Origin: an uncultured Lactobacillus sp.
GTDB taxonomy: Bacteria; Bacillota; Bacilli; Lactobacillales; Lactobacillaceae
DNA: 33,371 bases
Direction: 5' to 3'
NCBI RefSeq assembly: GCF_947367085.1
Contig: NZ_CANBCP010000017.1
Location: forward strand, 1 to 33,371
In this document: one piece after another, positions 26,037-32,598 of the stretch
How positions within the stretch are numbered: the stretch's first letter is position 1
How the letters are laid out: each line of letters opens with the position of its first letter
The notes under the pieces: model-generated
Database searches by the model: none
What the model was told of the DNA's origin: nothing
What the model saw: the letters and a program-made list of their open reading frames with translations, nothing else
Made by a program: the position numbers and the translations under genes

Positions 26037-26914
26037 TAATCTTTTGCTACTTCCTCTTTTTTCTTTTCTGGAATAGTCAATAACAAGGTTAAAAGACGTG
26101 ACCCCTTCATTCGTCGAGTAGTTAGAGTCATCCCATTATCTAACTGCACACTTAATTTTTCGCCTTTGGCCGGAATTAAACCTAGCTTAGTAATTACATA
26201 GCCAGCTACAGTATCGACATCTTCCATTTCTAAATGCGTGCCAAACTCATCATTAAAGTCAGTTAGGGGCATTTTACCATAGATAACATACTGATTATCG
26301 GAAATTTTATTAAATAAAACCTGCGCCTTATCAACCTCATCGTCGATATCACCCACAATTTCTTCAATTAGGTCTTCAATTGTCGCCAAACCAACAACTC
26401 CCCCATATTCATCAGTCAAAATTGCTAATTGACGCTGGGTCTGCTGCATTTCAAGCAATAATTCGCCTAATTCCATTGTTTCTGGTGCAAAAAGCGGTTT
26501 AAACATCACATCTTGATAATCCAATTTATCAAAGCCCTCTTTTCGAGCTTTACGTAAGACCGTTCTAATATGAATAACACCGACGATTTTATCTTTATCA
26601 CCATCATAGACAGGCACTCTAGAATACGGTTCTTTCAAAATCTCATCCAAATTATCTTGAAAGTCATCATTAATATCGACCATAAAAGCATCAGTTCTCG
26701 GCACCATGACCTCACGGGCAACTTTACTTTGAAAATTGATAATGCCATCCATCATAAAATATTCACGATCTGTAATCTTATGATGATCATGCAAGTTTTT
26801 AAGTTCTAACTTAATTTTTTCGGGTGTATCGAGCTGATCTTCACCATGCAATTTTGCTCTCAATTTACTAAAAAAATCATTCGCGGCCGGGTCATTACTC
26901 ATCTCTTTTTTCAC
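26036..26914 (-). CDS. CorC/TlyC-type CBS domain protein
   Basis: This 292-residue cytoplasmic protein has the start of the CorC/TlyC pattern, [13 protein letters not shown] (residue about 66 onward), a pair of CBS domains (about 70-200) and a C-terminal CorC_HlyC domain. The [22 protein letters not shown] motif is near 165-190. There is no N-terminal DUF21 membrane domain, so this is the short form. Members are linked to magnesium or cobalt handling. The name hemolysin is historical. It is coupled to prfC and driven by a divergent promoter shared with the membrane-protein gene at 27011. Confidence 0.88.
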   Translation of the reverse strand: MKKEMSNDPAANDFFSKLRAKLHGEDQLDTPEKIKLELKNLHDHHKITDREYFMMDGIINFQSKVAREVMVPRTDAFMVDINDDFQDNLDEILKEPYSRVPVYDGDKDKIVGVIHIRTVLRKARKEGFDKLDYQDVMFKPLFAPETMELGELLLEMQQTQRQLAILTDEYGGVVGLATIEDLIEEIVGDIDDEVDKAQVLFNKISDNQYVIYGKMPLTDFNDEFGTHLEMEDVDTVAGYVITKLGLIPAKGEKLSVQLDNGMTLTTRRMKGSRLLTLLLTIPEKKKEEVAKD

Positions 26915-26953
26915 TCTTTCTTAAAATCGACTGCTAACAATTAATTAACCGTC

Positions 26954-26962
26954 ATTATATCA
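26954..26962 (-). promoter_or_regulatory. Extended -10 of the CBS-prfC operon
   Basis: On the minus strand, TGA-TATAAT is a consensus extended -10, about 40 bases before the ATG. The -35 is weak. Confidence 0.6.
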
Positions 26963-26974
26963 TAACCTAATATA

Positions 26975-26983
26975 TGTTAGAAT
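26975..26983 (+). promoter_or_regulatory. Extended -10 of the four-helix membrane protein gene
   Basis: TGT-TAGAAT, about 28 bases before the ATG at 27011, is an extended -10. It is back to back with the CBS-prfC promoter. Confidence 0.5.
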
Positions 26984-27010
26984 AAAGGCTAAGAAACGAG
27001 GTTAAGTTAT

Positions 27011-27472
27011 ATGAAAAAAGAACGTATCTATCTAGTATTTACCTTTCTTTTACTTATTCCCTACATCTGCAGCCTAGCTATTATTGGTATTGGCTATAAT
27101 GCGTTAGTTCGTCATTCTGATAACTTATGGCGAACTGTTATCGGAGCATTAGTAGGGGCAATAATTATGTTTGCAATTAAGGCAACCATTCAACGTCCTT
27201 TAGATTTAGTTTCAGATAATATTCCTGAAAATTTATTTAAGCAATTTTTGCGCTTTTTCAGTATTCGCCGCCGTAAGTTATTCTTAATTGGTAATGTCGT
27301 CTTAGACTTTGTCTTGTGCTGGCTTGCAACCGTAATCGTCAGATCTGTTTTACCTCTAAAAATGATTACTGGTACATCTACTGGCTGGGTTTTGTTAGTC
27401 ATGCTGATTTCAACTTGTATTGGAGCCTATATTGAATACGATAACTTATCAATTGATCCTCAGCAGCGCTAA
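27011..27472 (+). CDS. Four-helix membrane protein of unknown function
   Basis: I do not recognise this 153-residue protein. Four hydrophobic helices are visible at about residues 6-28, 40-60, 93-116 and 125-143. The connecting loops are basic, with FSIRRRKLF before the third helix, giving a likely topology with a cytoplasmic basic loop. There is no clear catalytic motif. It is a single gene with its own promoter and ribosome site (GAGG). It is convergent with the gene ending at 27480, only seven bases away, so its terminator lies inside that gene. Confidence 0.75.
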   Translation: MKKERIYLVFTFLLLIPYICSLAIIGIGYNALVRHSDNLWRTVIGALVGAIIMFAIKATIQRPLDLVSDNIPENLFKQFLRFFSIRRRKLFLIGNVVLDFVLCWLATVIVRSVLPLKMITGTSTGWVLLVMLISTCIGAYIEYDNLSIDPQQR

Positions 27473-27479
27473 AATATAA

Positions 27480-27971
27480 TTACTTTTGTAAACTGGAGTC
27501 CAAGTATAATACTTGCTCCAGTTTTTTATTTGATAAATTCAAAGTAGTTAAGATGTATGGGTGTTGGCTATCGCCTGGATTTTCATGGAAAACCACTTTT
27601 TCTTGTGCTAACTTATCTAAGAAAGTTGGAATCACAAAATTTAGAGGTTGACTGAAAAAGCTTAAATTCATGTCATCAGTTTCAACCTCTGCGACTTCAC
27701 TAGCTGGTAATTCAAAATGGTTTAATTGTTTAGGCAGCTGCTTAATCTTCTTATCAGTAACCACCCCATACCAAAACATGAAAGTATCTGGAGCAAAGAC
27801 AACCAAACTTGCTCTTTGATTAGTAAGGCCGTTTTTTTCTAAAAACTTCTTAAAAATTGGATCATTTTCGGTTTCTTGAACTTGTTGTCCAAAACTTCTT
27901 TGATTATCCATTTGATTCGGCAAAAAAACTTTGCCGATAAGGTTCATTTCCGAGAATCTTTCTTTCTTCAT
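27480..27971 (-). CDS. Hypothetical protein in the recX operon
   Basis: This soluble protein is one I do not recognise. I start it at the ATG at 27971, seven bases after AAGGGG, giving 163 residues. This creates a 68-base out-of-frame overlap with the DUF402 gene. A shorter alternative begins at the ATG at 27911, overlapping the upstream stop by eight bases, but lacks a ribosome site. A mixed alpha/beta pattern is visible, with [20 protein letters not shown] as a hydrophobic core. The longer frame to 28088 has no support. A terminator for the opposing gene lies in its last codons. Confidence 0.65.
   Translation of the reverse strand: MKKERFSEMNLIGKVFLPNQMDNQRSFGQQVQETENDPIFKKFLEKNGLTNQRASLVVFAPDTFMFWYGVVTDKKIKQLPKQLNHFELPASEVAEVETDDMNLSFFSQPLNFVIPTFLDKLAQEKVVFHENPGDSQHPYILTTLNLSNKKLEQVLYLDSSLQK
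27491..27527 (+). terminator. Terminator of the membrane protein gene, inside the convergent gene
   Basis: Arms 27491-27498 with 27516-27523 and 27501-27506 with 27510-27515 pair to give a 14-bp stem with a two-base bulge. T follows on the plus strand only. It lies in the last codons of the minus-strand gene ending at 27480. Confidence 0.78.
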
Positions 27972-28533
27972 TTTCTTTCCCCTTGAAAAAACTATTTTTG
28001 TAATCTGGCCGTAATTCGTTATAACGTTCATACCAAATATTGGCGAATTGTGGTGAAAACGGTCCGTTGCCTTTTTCAATCCAGTCAAGTAATTCTAAAC
28101 TGGCTCCTCGTAAAACCGTATCAATTTTTTCACCATAATGCCATCTTTTTTTGTTCATTGCATACTCATCAACATCAAGCAAACGTGTCTCGCCGTCCGG
28201 AAAAACTTTGATATCGAGATCGTAATCGATATATTTTAATGCTTGACGATCAAGTACGAATGGACTAGCTAAATTACAATAATATGCTACTCCTTCTGGA
28301 CGCAGCATAACAATCACATTAAACCAAAGTTTCTTATGAAAATAAACTATCGCTGGTTCACGACTTAGCCACTTGCGTCCATCGCTTTCTGTAATTAAGG
28401 TCCGATCGTTGACCCCAATTAAAATGTTCTGCTCGGTTTTTACGACCATCGTATCGCGCCACTTGCGATGGAGCAATCCATTATGTTTATAACTCTCAAT
28501 GGCGATATAATCGCCTTCTTTTGGTCCAGCCAA
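27904..28533 (-). CDS. ntdP: DUF402 protein, NtdP-like nucleoside tri/diphosphate phosphatase
   Basis: This matches the DUF402 family of Bacillus YgaC and its staphylococcal relative, which hydrolyse nucleoside tri- and diphosphates. Family patterns are clear: [16 protein letters not shown] at the start, [34 protein letters not shown] and [25 protein letters not shown] chose the TTG at 28533 (GGTGA five bases upstream), which leaves three residues before PKEG. An ATG at 28557 is in frame but lacks a ribosome site and overlaps a TATAAT. Compared with the usual length of about 180, the C-terminus is extended by about 30 residues that overlap the next gene. Confidence 0.82.
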   Translation of the reverse strand: MAGPKEGDYIAIESYKHNGLLHRKWRDTMVVKTEQNILIGVNDRTLITESDGRKWLSREPAIVYFHKKLWFNVIVMLRPEGVAYYCNLASPFVLDRQALKYIDYDLDIKVFPDGETRLLDVDEYAMNKKRWHYGEKIDTVLRGASLELLDWIEKGNGPFSPQFANIWYERYNELRPDYKNSFFKGKENEERKILGNEPYRQSFFAESNG

Positions 28534-28555
28534 TTGACTCACCTTCTCGCTTTTC

Positions 28556-28564
28556 ATTATACCA
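28556..28564 (-). promoter_or_regulatory. Possible internal promoter before the ntdP-like gene
   Basis: On the minus strand, TGG-TATAAT is a consensus extended -10 located between recX and the DUF402 gene. Transcription would begin near 28549, shortly before the TTG start. No good -35 is seen. Confidence 0.4.
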
Positions 28565-28569
28565 GCAAT

Positions 28570-29385
28570 TTAATATTCATCTATTTCGGATAAATCAATA
28601 ACTTCCCCATTTAAAAATGAATCAATTTCTGTAGAAGAAAAACCATGTTGGAATAAATAGCGCTTAACTTTTTGCTTACGAGTGAATTCATCTTGATTAC
28701 GATAGCGTTTATAAACTTTGATACCCTGTTTTTTTAATGCTTCTAATTGTTCTTGGTCGTCATTATTTAAATCAAGTGCATCAACTATTAAATCTGCAAT
28801 ATCAGATGAAAAACCGTGACTGAGCAACTTAGTTTTAGCCTTACGGATAATTTCTTTACTTGCTAACTTTCCTTGCTGGTGAATTAATGAATGAACTAGG
28901 CGCGTACCTGCTTCTTGCCAATCCTGATCTTCAAATTCATCCAAGCAATTTTGAATAATTTCTGTGCTCACACCTTTTTTGGCAAGCTTATTTTTTATGC
29001 TCTGCGGTCCGTCTTTTCCAACTCGTAAATTATTCTTGATAAATAATTCGCTATACTTGCTATCATCTAAATAACCGAGCTGTGTTAATGTCTCAATAGC
29101 ATTATTTTGCGCTTCTGGATTAATTTCGTGTTTATTTAGATATTGCGCTACTTCATAAATAGATCGAGGCTGATAACTTAAAAAATTCATTGCTAAACTT
29201 GTTGCACGACTATCAAGTTCAGCTTGTTTGATCTCTTCAACTTGTTGAGGACTTAATTCTATACCTTTAAAAAGCCGATACTCAGTCAAAGTCTTTTCAC
29301 TAACTCCAAAAGCAAATTGATTGTCCAAGAAGATATTAAAATAGCCTTTTCTTTTTTGAGTAGTAACTTTAGTAATTATTGCCAT
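28570..29385 (-). CDS. recX: RecX regulatory protein
   Basis: RecX binds and restrains RecA filaments. This 271-residue protein has the helical three-helix repeats of the family, here several copies after an N-terminal beta segment. The signature sections are SRATSLAMNFLSYQPRSIYEVAQYL, LGYLDDSKYSELFIKNNL and the C-terminal VKRYLFQHGFSSTEID. The length is normal for lactobacilli and longer than the E. coli protein. The ATG follows GAAAGGG. The promoter region is shared with the divergent methyltransferase gene and contains a 9-bp inverted repeat. It heads an operon with the ntdP-like gene and one unknown gene. Confidence 0.92.
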   Translation of the reverse strand: MAIITKVTTQKRKGYFNIFLDNQFAFGVSEKTLTEYRLFKGIELSPQQVEEIKQAELDSRATSLAMNFLSYQPRSIYEVAQYLNKHEINPEAQNNAIETLTQLGYLDDSKYSELFIKNNLRVGKDGPQSIKNKLAKKGVSTEIIQNCLDEFEDQDWQEAGTRLVHSLIHQQGKLASKEIIRKAKTKLLSHGFSSDIADLIVDALDLNNDDQEQLEALKKQGIKVYKRYRNQDEFTRKQKVKRYLFQHGFSSTEIDSFLNGEVIDLSEIDEY

Positions 29386-29411
29386 AGTTACCCTTTCTTT
29401 TTGATAAAATG

Positions 29412-29417
29412 ATTATA
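29412..29417 (-). promoter_or_regulatory. Possible -10 of recX
   Basis: On the minus strand TATAAT lies about 27 bases before the ATG. The -35 is not clear; the region overlaps the inverted repeat. Confidence 0.45.
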
Positions 29418-29425
29418 CAGATTAC

Positions 29426-29454
29426 TTGTCACAATAAATAATTGCGCTTATCAT
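29426..29454 (+). promoter_or_regulatory. Promoter of the RlmD-type gene
   Basis: TTGTCA (29426-29431) and TATCAT (29449-29454) are separated by exactly 17 bases. Start near 29461, about 40 bases before the TTG start codon. Confidence 0.65.
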
Positions 29455-29464
29455 AATTGTGACA
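29428..29464. repeat. Inverted repeat across the recX/rlmD divergent promoters
   Basis: TGTCACAAT at 29428-29436 and ATTGTGACA at 29456-29464 are perfect inverted copies 19 bases apart. They bracket the rlmD -10 and overlap the -35. This looks like an operator for a dimeric repressor, but the protein is unknown. Confidence 0.5.
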
Positions 29465-29499
29465 CTTTTTTGCGTAAAAAACGAAATGAGGACTTAATT

Positions 29500-30879
29500 T
29501 TGACCAAATTTGCAAAAAACAAACAAGAAAAAGATATCATAATTACCATTAAACGGCTAGGGATAAACGGTGAAGGGATTGGATACTATAAAAAGAAGAT
29601 CATTTTTATACCCAATGCTTTACCAAATGAAGTAGTTGTTGCTAGAATCACAAAATCTTACCCTCACTATTTAGAGGGCGAATTAGTAAGAATTAAAGAA
29701 AAATCGCCAGACCGTGTAGCTTTACCTAAAGGTGTTGATCCAGAAATTGGAGGGCTAGAACTTGCACATTTAGATTACAAGGCTCAATTAGATTTTAAAA
29801 AGCACTTGATTTTAGAAGCATTACGTAAGTATCATCCGCGTAATTTTAATAAGATCAAGGTAAAAAACACACTACCTGCTCCAGAAATATGGCATTATCG
29901 CAATAAAGCTCAATATCAAATTGAATTCAATAAAGGGAAAACAAAATTAGGACTTTATGCTCCTAATTCTCATCGCTTAATTGATGCAGAAGTTATGCCG
30001 ACTCAATCAAAGGATACGCAACTAGTAGAAAGAAAAATCAAGCAACTCATTGATAAACTCCATATTAGAATTAGTGACTATCGGCATAAATCAGATGGAA
30101 TTAAGACCATTGCAGTTCGTCAATCAAACGCTACTAAAGAAATTCAAGTTACTTTGATCACCGTCGGTAAGAAGATTAAAAATTTAAAATTATTAGCTCA
30201 AGAAATCATGAAGCTAGATAATGTTGTCAGTGTTTTTCAAAATGAAACTCAGTGGGATAATCCACAGGTTTGGGGTAACAAAACCATCAAGCTTTTTGGT
30301 AAAAACCACATTATGGAAGAAATATTAGGCAGTAGATTTAAACTTTCTCCAAGAGCATTTTTCCAGTTAAATCCTATTCAAACACAAAACTTGTATTCGC
30401 AAGCTCTAAAATACCTTGATTTATCCCCAGATCAAACTTTAATTGATGCTTACTCAGGAGTTGGAACATTAGGTATTTTAGCAAGCAGTCAGGTTCATCA
30501 AGTAATCGGAATAGAAACGATTGCAGAAGCAGTTGCCGATGCTCAAGAAAACTGCAAGTTGAATCATGTCCGTAATGCTGAATATATCCAAGGCAGTGTT
30601 GAAAAAGTTCTGCCTAATCTAAAAAATCAAGGCGTCTCAATTGATGCTTTAATTGTCGATCCGCCGAGAACTGGATTAAATAAAAAACTTATCAAAACTT
30701 TGTTAGAAGTTAAACCGGAAACTTTTGTATACATATCATGTAATCCATCCACTCTAGCAAAAGATTTAGTTTTATTAAGTGAAGTTTATGATGTACGTGT
30801 GATAAAACCAGTTGACATGATGCCACAAACACCACGCTGGGAAGGCGTTGCAAAATTGGTCTTAAGAAAAGATAGATAA
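29500..30879 (+). CDS. rlmD: 23S rRNA (uracil-C5)-methyltransferase, RlmD/RlmCD/TrmA family
   Basis: This enzyme methylates uridine in 23S rRNA using S-adenosylmethionine. A TRAM domain (about residues 12-70) precedes the central and methyltransferase domains, with the AdoMet-binding LIDAYSGVGTLGIL and the catalytic-loop motif VDPPRTGL. The nucleophilic cysteine is in YISCNPSTLAKDL. The central region, which holds a [4Fe-4S] site in E. coli RlmD, has the sequence IGGLELAHLDYKAQL (83-97). The cysteines of the CGGC are absent. I start it at the TTG at 29500, after GAGGA, giving 459 residues. Confidence 0.9.
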   Translation: MTKFAKNKQEKDIIITIKRLGINGEGIGYYKKKIIFIPNALPNEVVVARITKSYPHYLEGELVRIKEKSPDRVALPKGVDPEIGGLELAHLDYKAQLDFKKHLILEALRKYHPRNFNKIKVKNTLPAPEIWHYRNKAQYQIEFNKGKTKLGLYAPNSHRLIDAEVMPTQSKDTQLVERKIKQLIDKLHIRISDYRHKSDGIKTIAVRQSNATKEIQVTLITVGKKIKNLKLLAQEIMKLDNVVSVFQNETQWDNPQVWGNKTIKLFGKNHIMEEILGSRFKLSPRAFFQLNPIQTQNLYSQALKYLDLSPDQTLIDAYSGVGTLGILASSQVHQVIGIETIAEAVADAQENCKLNHVRNAEYIQGSVEKVLPNLKNQGVSIDALIVDPPRTGLNKKLIKTLLEVKPETFVYISCNPSTLAKDLVLLSEVYDVRVIKPVDMMPQTPRWEGVAKLVLRKDR

Positions 30880-30911
30880 ACAAGCAAAATCATAATTATA
30901 TAATTATAAGG

Positions 30912-30933
30912 AGAAGTTTCTTCTTATTTTTTT
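30912..30933 (+). terminator. Weak terminator after the RlmD-type gene
   Basis: AGAAG and CTTCT flank a TTT loop, followed by ATTTTTTTG. The stem is short (five or six pairs), so the efficiency is uncertain. Confidence 0.5.
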
Positions 30934-30937
30934 GTAT

Positions 30938-30981
30938 AAAAAAGCAGGCTGCTGACTTATTAGGTCATTTGCAAGCCTGCT
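30938..30981 (-). terminator. Terminator of the candidate small RNA
   Basis: AGCAGGCT and AGCCTGCT (30943-30950 and 30974-30981) pair, with an inner TGAC/GTCA stem. On the minus strand six T follow. It is the only strong, GC-rich hairpin in this gap and faces away from rlmD. Confidence 0.8.
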
Positions 30982-31175
30982 GTTCAAGTGGATGAGGCAA
31001 AAATAACTATCTAGCTTTACGATATTACGTCATCATTATTGCTATCGTAATTGGATCAACATCACTTGTTTTGCTTTGTATTGAATAACGACTATCTGAT
31101 TATTAAGAGAATCTGTCTTTAAAACACTACAATCTGGAGATAAAAACTTTATATGAATAACTTTACCTCTTCCAC
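30938..31175 (-). ncRNA. Candidate small RNA (about 240 nt)
   Basis: A near-consensus promoter on the minus strand (TTGAAA at 31205-31210, 17 bases, TATAAT at 31182-31187) starts a transcript near 31175. It would end at the hairpin at 30938-30981. No reading frame longer than about 11 codons is present on this strand, so it looks noncoding. It lies between the hydrolase gene and the convergent rlmD. The opposite strand has a hydrophobic reading frame that would be fully covered by this RNA. No other gene is visible in the 30880-31231 gap. Confidence 0.5.
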
Positions 31176-31181
31176 ATACTC

Positions 31182-31210
31182 ATTATAGCAAGTTGTGTAA
31201 GCACTTTCAA
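31182..31210 (-). promoter_or_regulatory. Promoter of the candidate small RNA
   Basis: TTGAAA (31205-31210) and TATAAT (31182-31187), separated by 17 bases on the minus strand, lie just downstream of the hydrolase stop codon. This is one of the best promoters in the window, yet no minus-strand gene follows it. Confidence 0.75.
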
Positions 31211-31231
31211 AGATTAATGAATTTTTTTCTA

Positions 31232-32182
31232 TTAATGAACATATTTATGCAAAAATTTATCCACATGTTTTTGATAGTCAACTGGATTTGTCTGAAAACT
31301 TTTCGCATGGCCAGCACCTTTTACTATCCAGAGACTCTTTTTGGAATGGTTAGCACGATAATTTTCATAAACCATTTTCGTAGGAACAAAGGTATCTTTT
31401 TGACCATGGATAAATAAAGTTGGCAACTTATTTTTCTTTAATTGATTAACACTTGACCCATCTTTTAGAAAATAACCGACTTTGATCCTATTGATCACGC
31501 TCAAGATTTCAACCATTGGGAAACGTGGAAAAGCTGGCATATTATAGATGTCTTGTGCTTCATGTTCAATTTCATCTTTAACATTGCTATAACCACAGTC
31601 TTCTACAACGGCTTTAACTTGGTGGGGAATCTTCTCACCCGCAGTCATCATTGCCGTAGCAGCTCCCATACTGACACCAAAGATCACAATTTTATCATTA
31701 GGATTTTTTTTAGCTAGCAAACTTAGCCATTTTTTAACATCACTTTTTTCTACCCAGCCATAACCAATGTATTTTCCTTGGCTTGCACCATGTGCCCTTG
31801 CATCAGGCATCAAAACATTATAGCCCAATGAATGAAACATTGCTGAATAAGGGCCCATCGTGTCTTTCGTATTCATATATCCATGCAAAATCACGACTGT
31901 CTTTTTACTATGAGGATAGGCAATATAGTTTGCATCCAAGATATATTTGTTGTCACTGGATCTCATCTTTATATTTTGCTTAGGTGCTTTTTGATACCAG
32001 ATCTTTTGTTGATATAAGGGATCGCTTTTTTTAATCACTTTCGAATTAGAGCTAAGAAAACTTTTGTGTCCCGGTACACAAGCTACATTGAAAAAATACA
32101 TTCCTGCTGATAAAAAGGCCACTATAGTAACTGTTAAAATAGTAATTAGAGAAATCCAAAGCTTTCGATGTTTATGCCACAT
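31232..32182 (-). CDS. Membrane-anchored alpha/beta hydrolase
   Basis: This 316-residue serine hydrolase is probably anchored outside the cell by an N-terminal transmembrane segment (about residues 9-33). The alpha/beta hydrolase triad is visible: nucleophile serine in GVSMGAA, aspartate in HGQKDTFVP and histidine in GAGHAKSF. The VVILHGYMNTKDT segment forms the oxyanion region. It belongs to the BAAT/FrsA-like or dienelactone-hydrolase-like clan. The substrate is unknown; wall or ester substrates are possible. It is a single-gene unit divergent from the small gene at 32302. No clear terminator follows its stop. Confidence 0.85.
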   Translation of the reverse strand: MWHKHRKLWISLITILTVTIVAFLSAGMYFFNVACVPGHKSFLSSNSKVIKKSDPLYQQKIWYQKAPKQNIKMRSSDNKYILDANYIAYPHSKKTVVILHGYMNTKDTMGPYSAMFHSLGYNVLMPDARAHGASQGKYIGYGWVEKSDVKKWLSLLAKKNPNDKIVIFGVSMGAATAMMTAGEKIPHQVKAVVEDCGYSNVKDEIEHEAQDIYNMPAFPRFPMVEILSVINRIKVGYFLKDGSSVNQLKKNKLPTLFIHGQKDTFVPTKMVYENYRANHSKKSLWIVKGAGHAKSFQTNPVDYQKHVDKFLHKYVH

Positions 32183-32216
32183 AGTTAATCTTCTTTTCTT
32201 TTAAATTAAATGATAT

Positions 32217-32244
32217 ATCTATATTAATCATATTAAATATAGAT
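32217..32244. repeat. AT-rich inverted repeat between divergent genes
   Basis: ATCTATATT (32217-32225) and AATATAGAT (32236-32244) are perfect inverted copies in the 119-base divergent gap. It may be an operator, but being wholly AT-rich it could be chance. Confidence 0.35.
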
Positions 32245-32301
32245 TTAAAGTCTTGAATTTCTATAAATTTAGTTAACTAGTTTCATATAGGGGAACAAAA
32301 A

Positions 32302-32598
32302 ATGCAACTAACTAATTTTTTACACTTAGTAAATGATCTTGATAAGTCATATACAATCTTTTTTTGCAAAGAAAAAAATGGACCACAATGGCCCATTTTT
32401 AAGGTTAATCTTACTTCTTCAAAATGTATTCTTGCATGCCAAAAGGATAAAAAACCAAAAACGATTCAAGATATCCTCTATCTCTTTAGTCGACTAAAGC
32501 AAAAAAATATCAGCTTAACTGTTCAATCTGAAGGACAAGAATATCATTTTTTTGGCATCCAAATTGATCCTCAAAGAAAGCGAATCAATCTCCTTTAA
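32302..32598 (+). CDS. Small hypothetical protein
   Basis: I do not recognise this 98-residue soluble protein. It starts at an ATG with ATAGGGG eight bases upstream. It contains two cysteines (residues about 22 and 45), aromatic residues in the first third and a lysine-rich middle. There is no membrane segment. The stop overlaps the galU stop tail to tail (TTAA), so the two genes converge with no spacer. A hairpin inside its coding region may end galU transcripts. It could be an accessory gene specific to a few lactobacilli. Confidence 0.65.
   Translation: MQLTNFLHLVNDLDKSYTIFFCKEKNGPQWPIFKVNLTSSKCILACQKDKKPKTIQDILYLFSRLKQKNISLTVQSEGQEYHFFGIQIDPQRKRINLL
32374..32400 (-). terminator. Terminator-like hairpin inside the 98-residue gene
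   Basis: AAAAATGG (32374-32381) pairs with CCATTTTT (32393-32400), with an inner CCA/TGG stem and one mismatch. On the minus strand T-rich sequence follows. It lies about 195 bases after the galU stop and is probably the galU terminator. Confidence 0.6.

Noticed and set aside
27972..28088. Longer N-terminus of the unknown gene after ntdP
   Set aside because: This part lies wholly inside the ntdP-like gene in another frame and has no ribosome site; AAGGGG before 27971 is far better.
28534..28557. Earlier in-frame ATG of the ntdP-like gene
   Set aside because: It overlaps a TATAAT and has no ribosome site, while the TTG at 28533 has one; however this is not certain.
31207..31242. Repeated TTCATTAAT after the hydrolase gene as a terminator
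   Set aside because: The two copies are mainly direct repeats; the possible pairing is only six AT pairs and no T run follows.
31193..31417. Plus-strand reading frame of 74 codons
   Set aside because: It mostly overlaps the end of the hydrolase gene in antisense and has no ribosome site.
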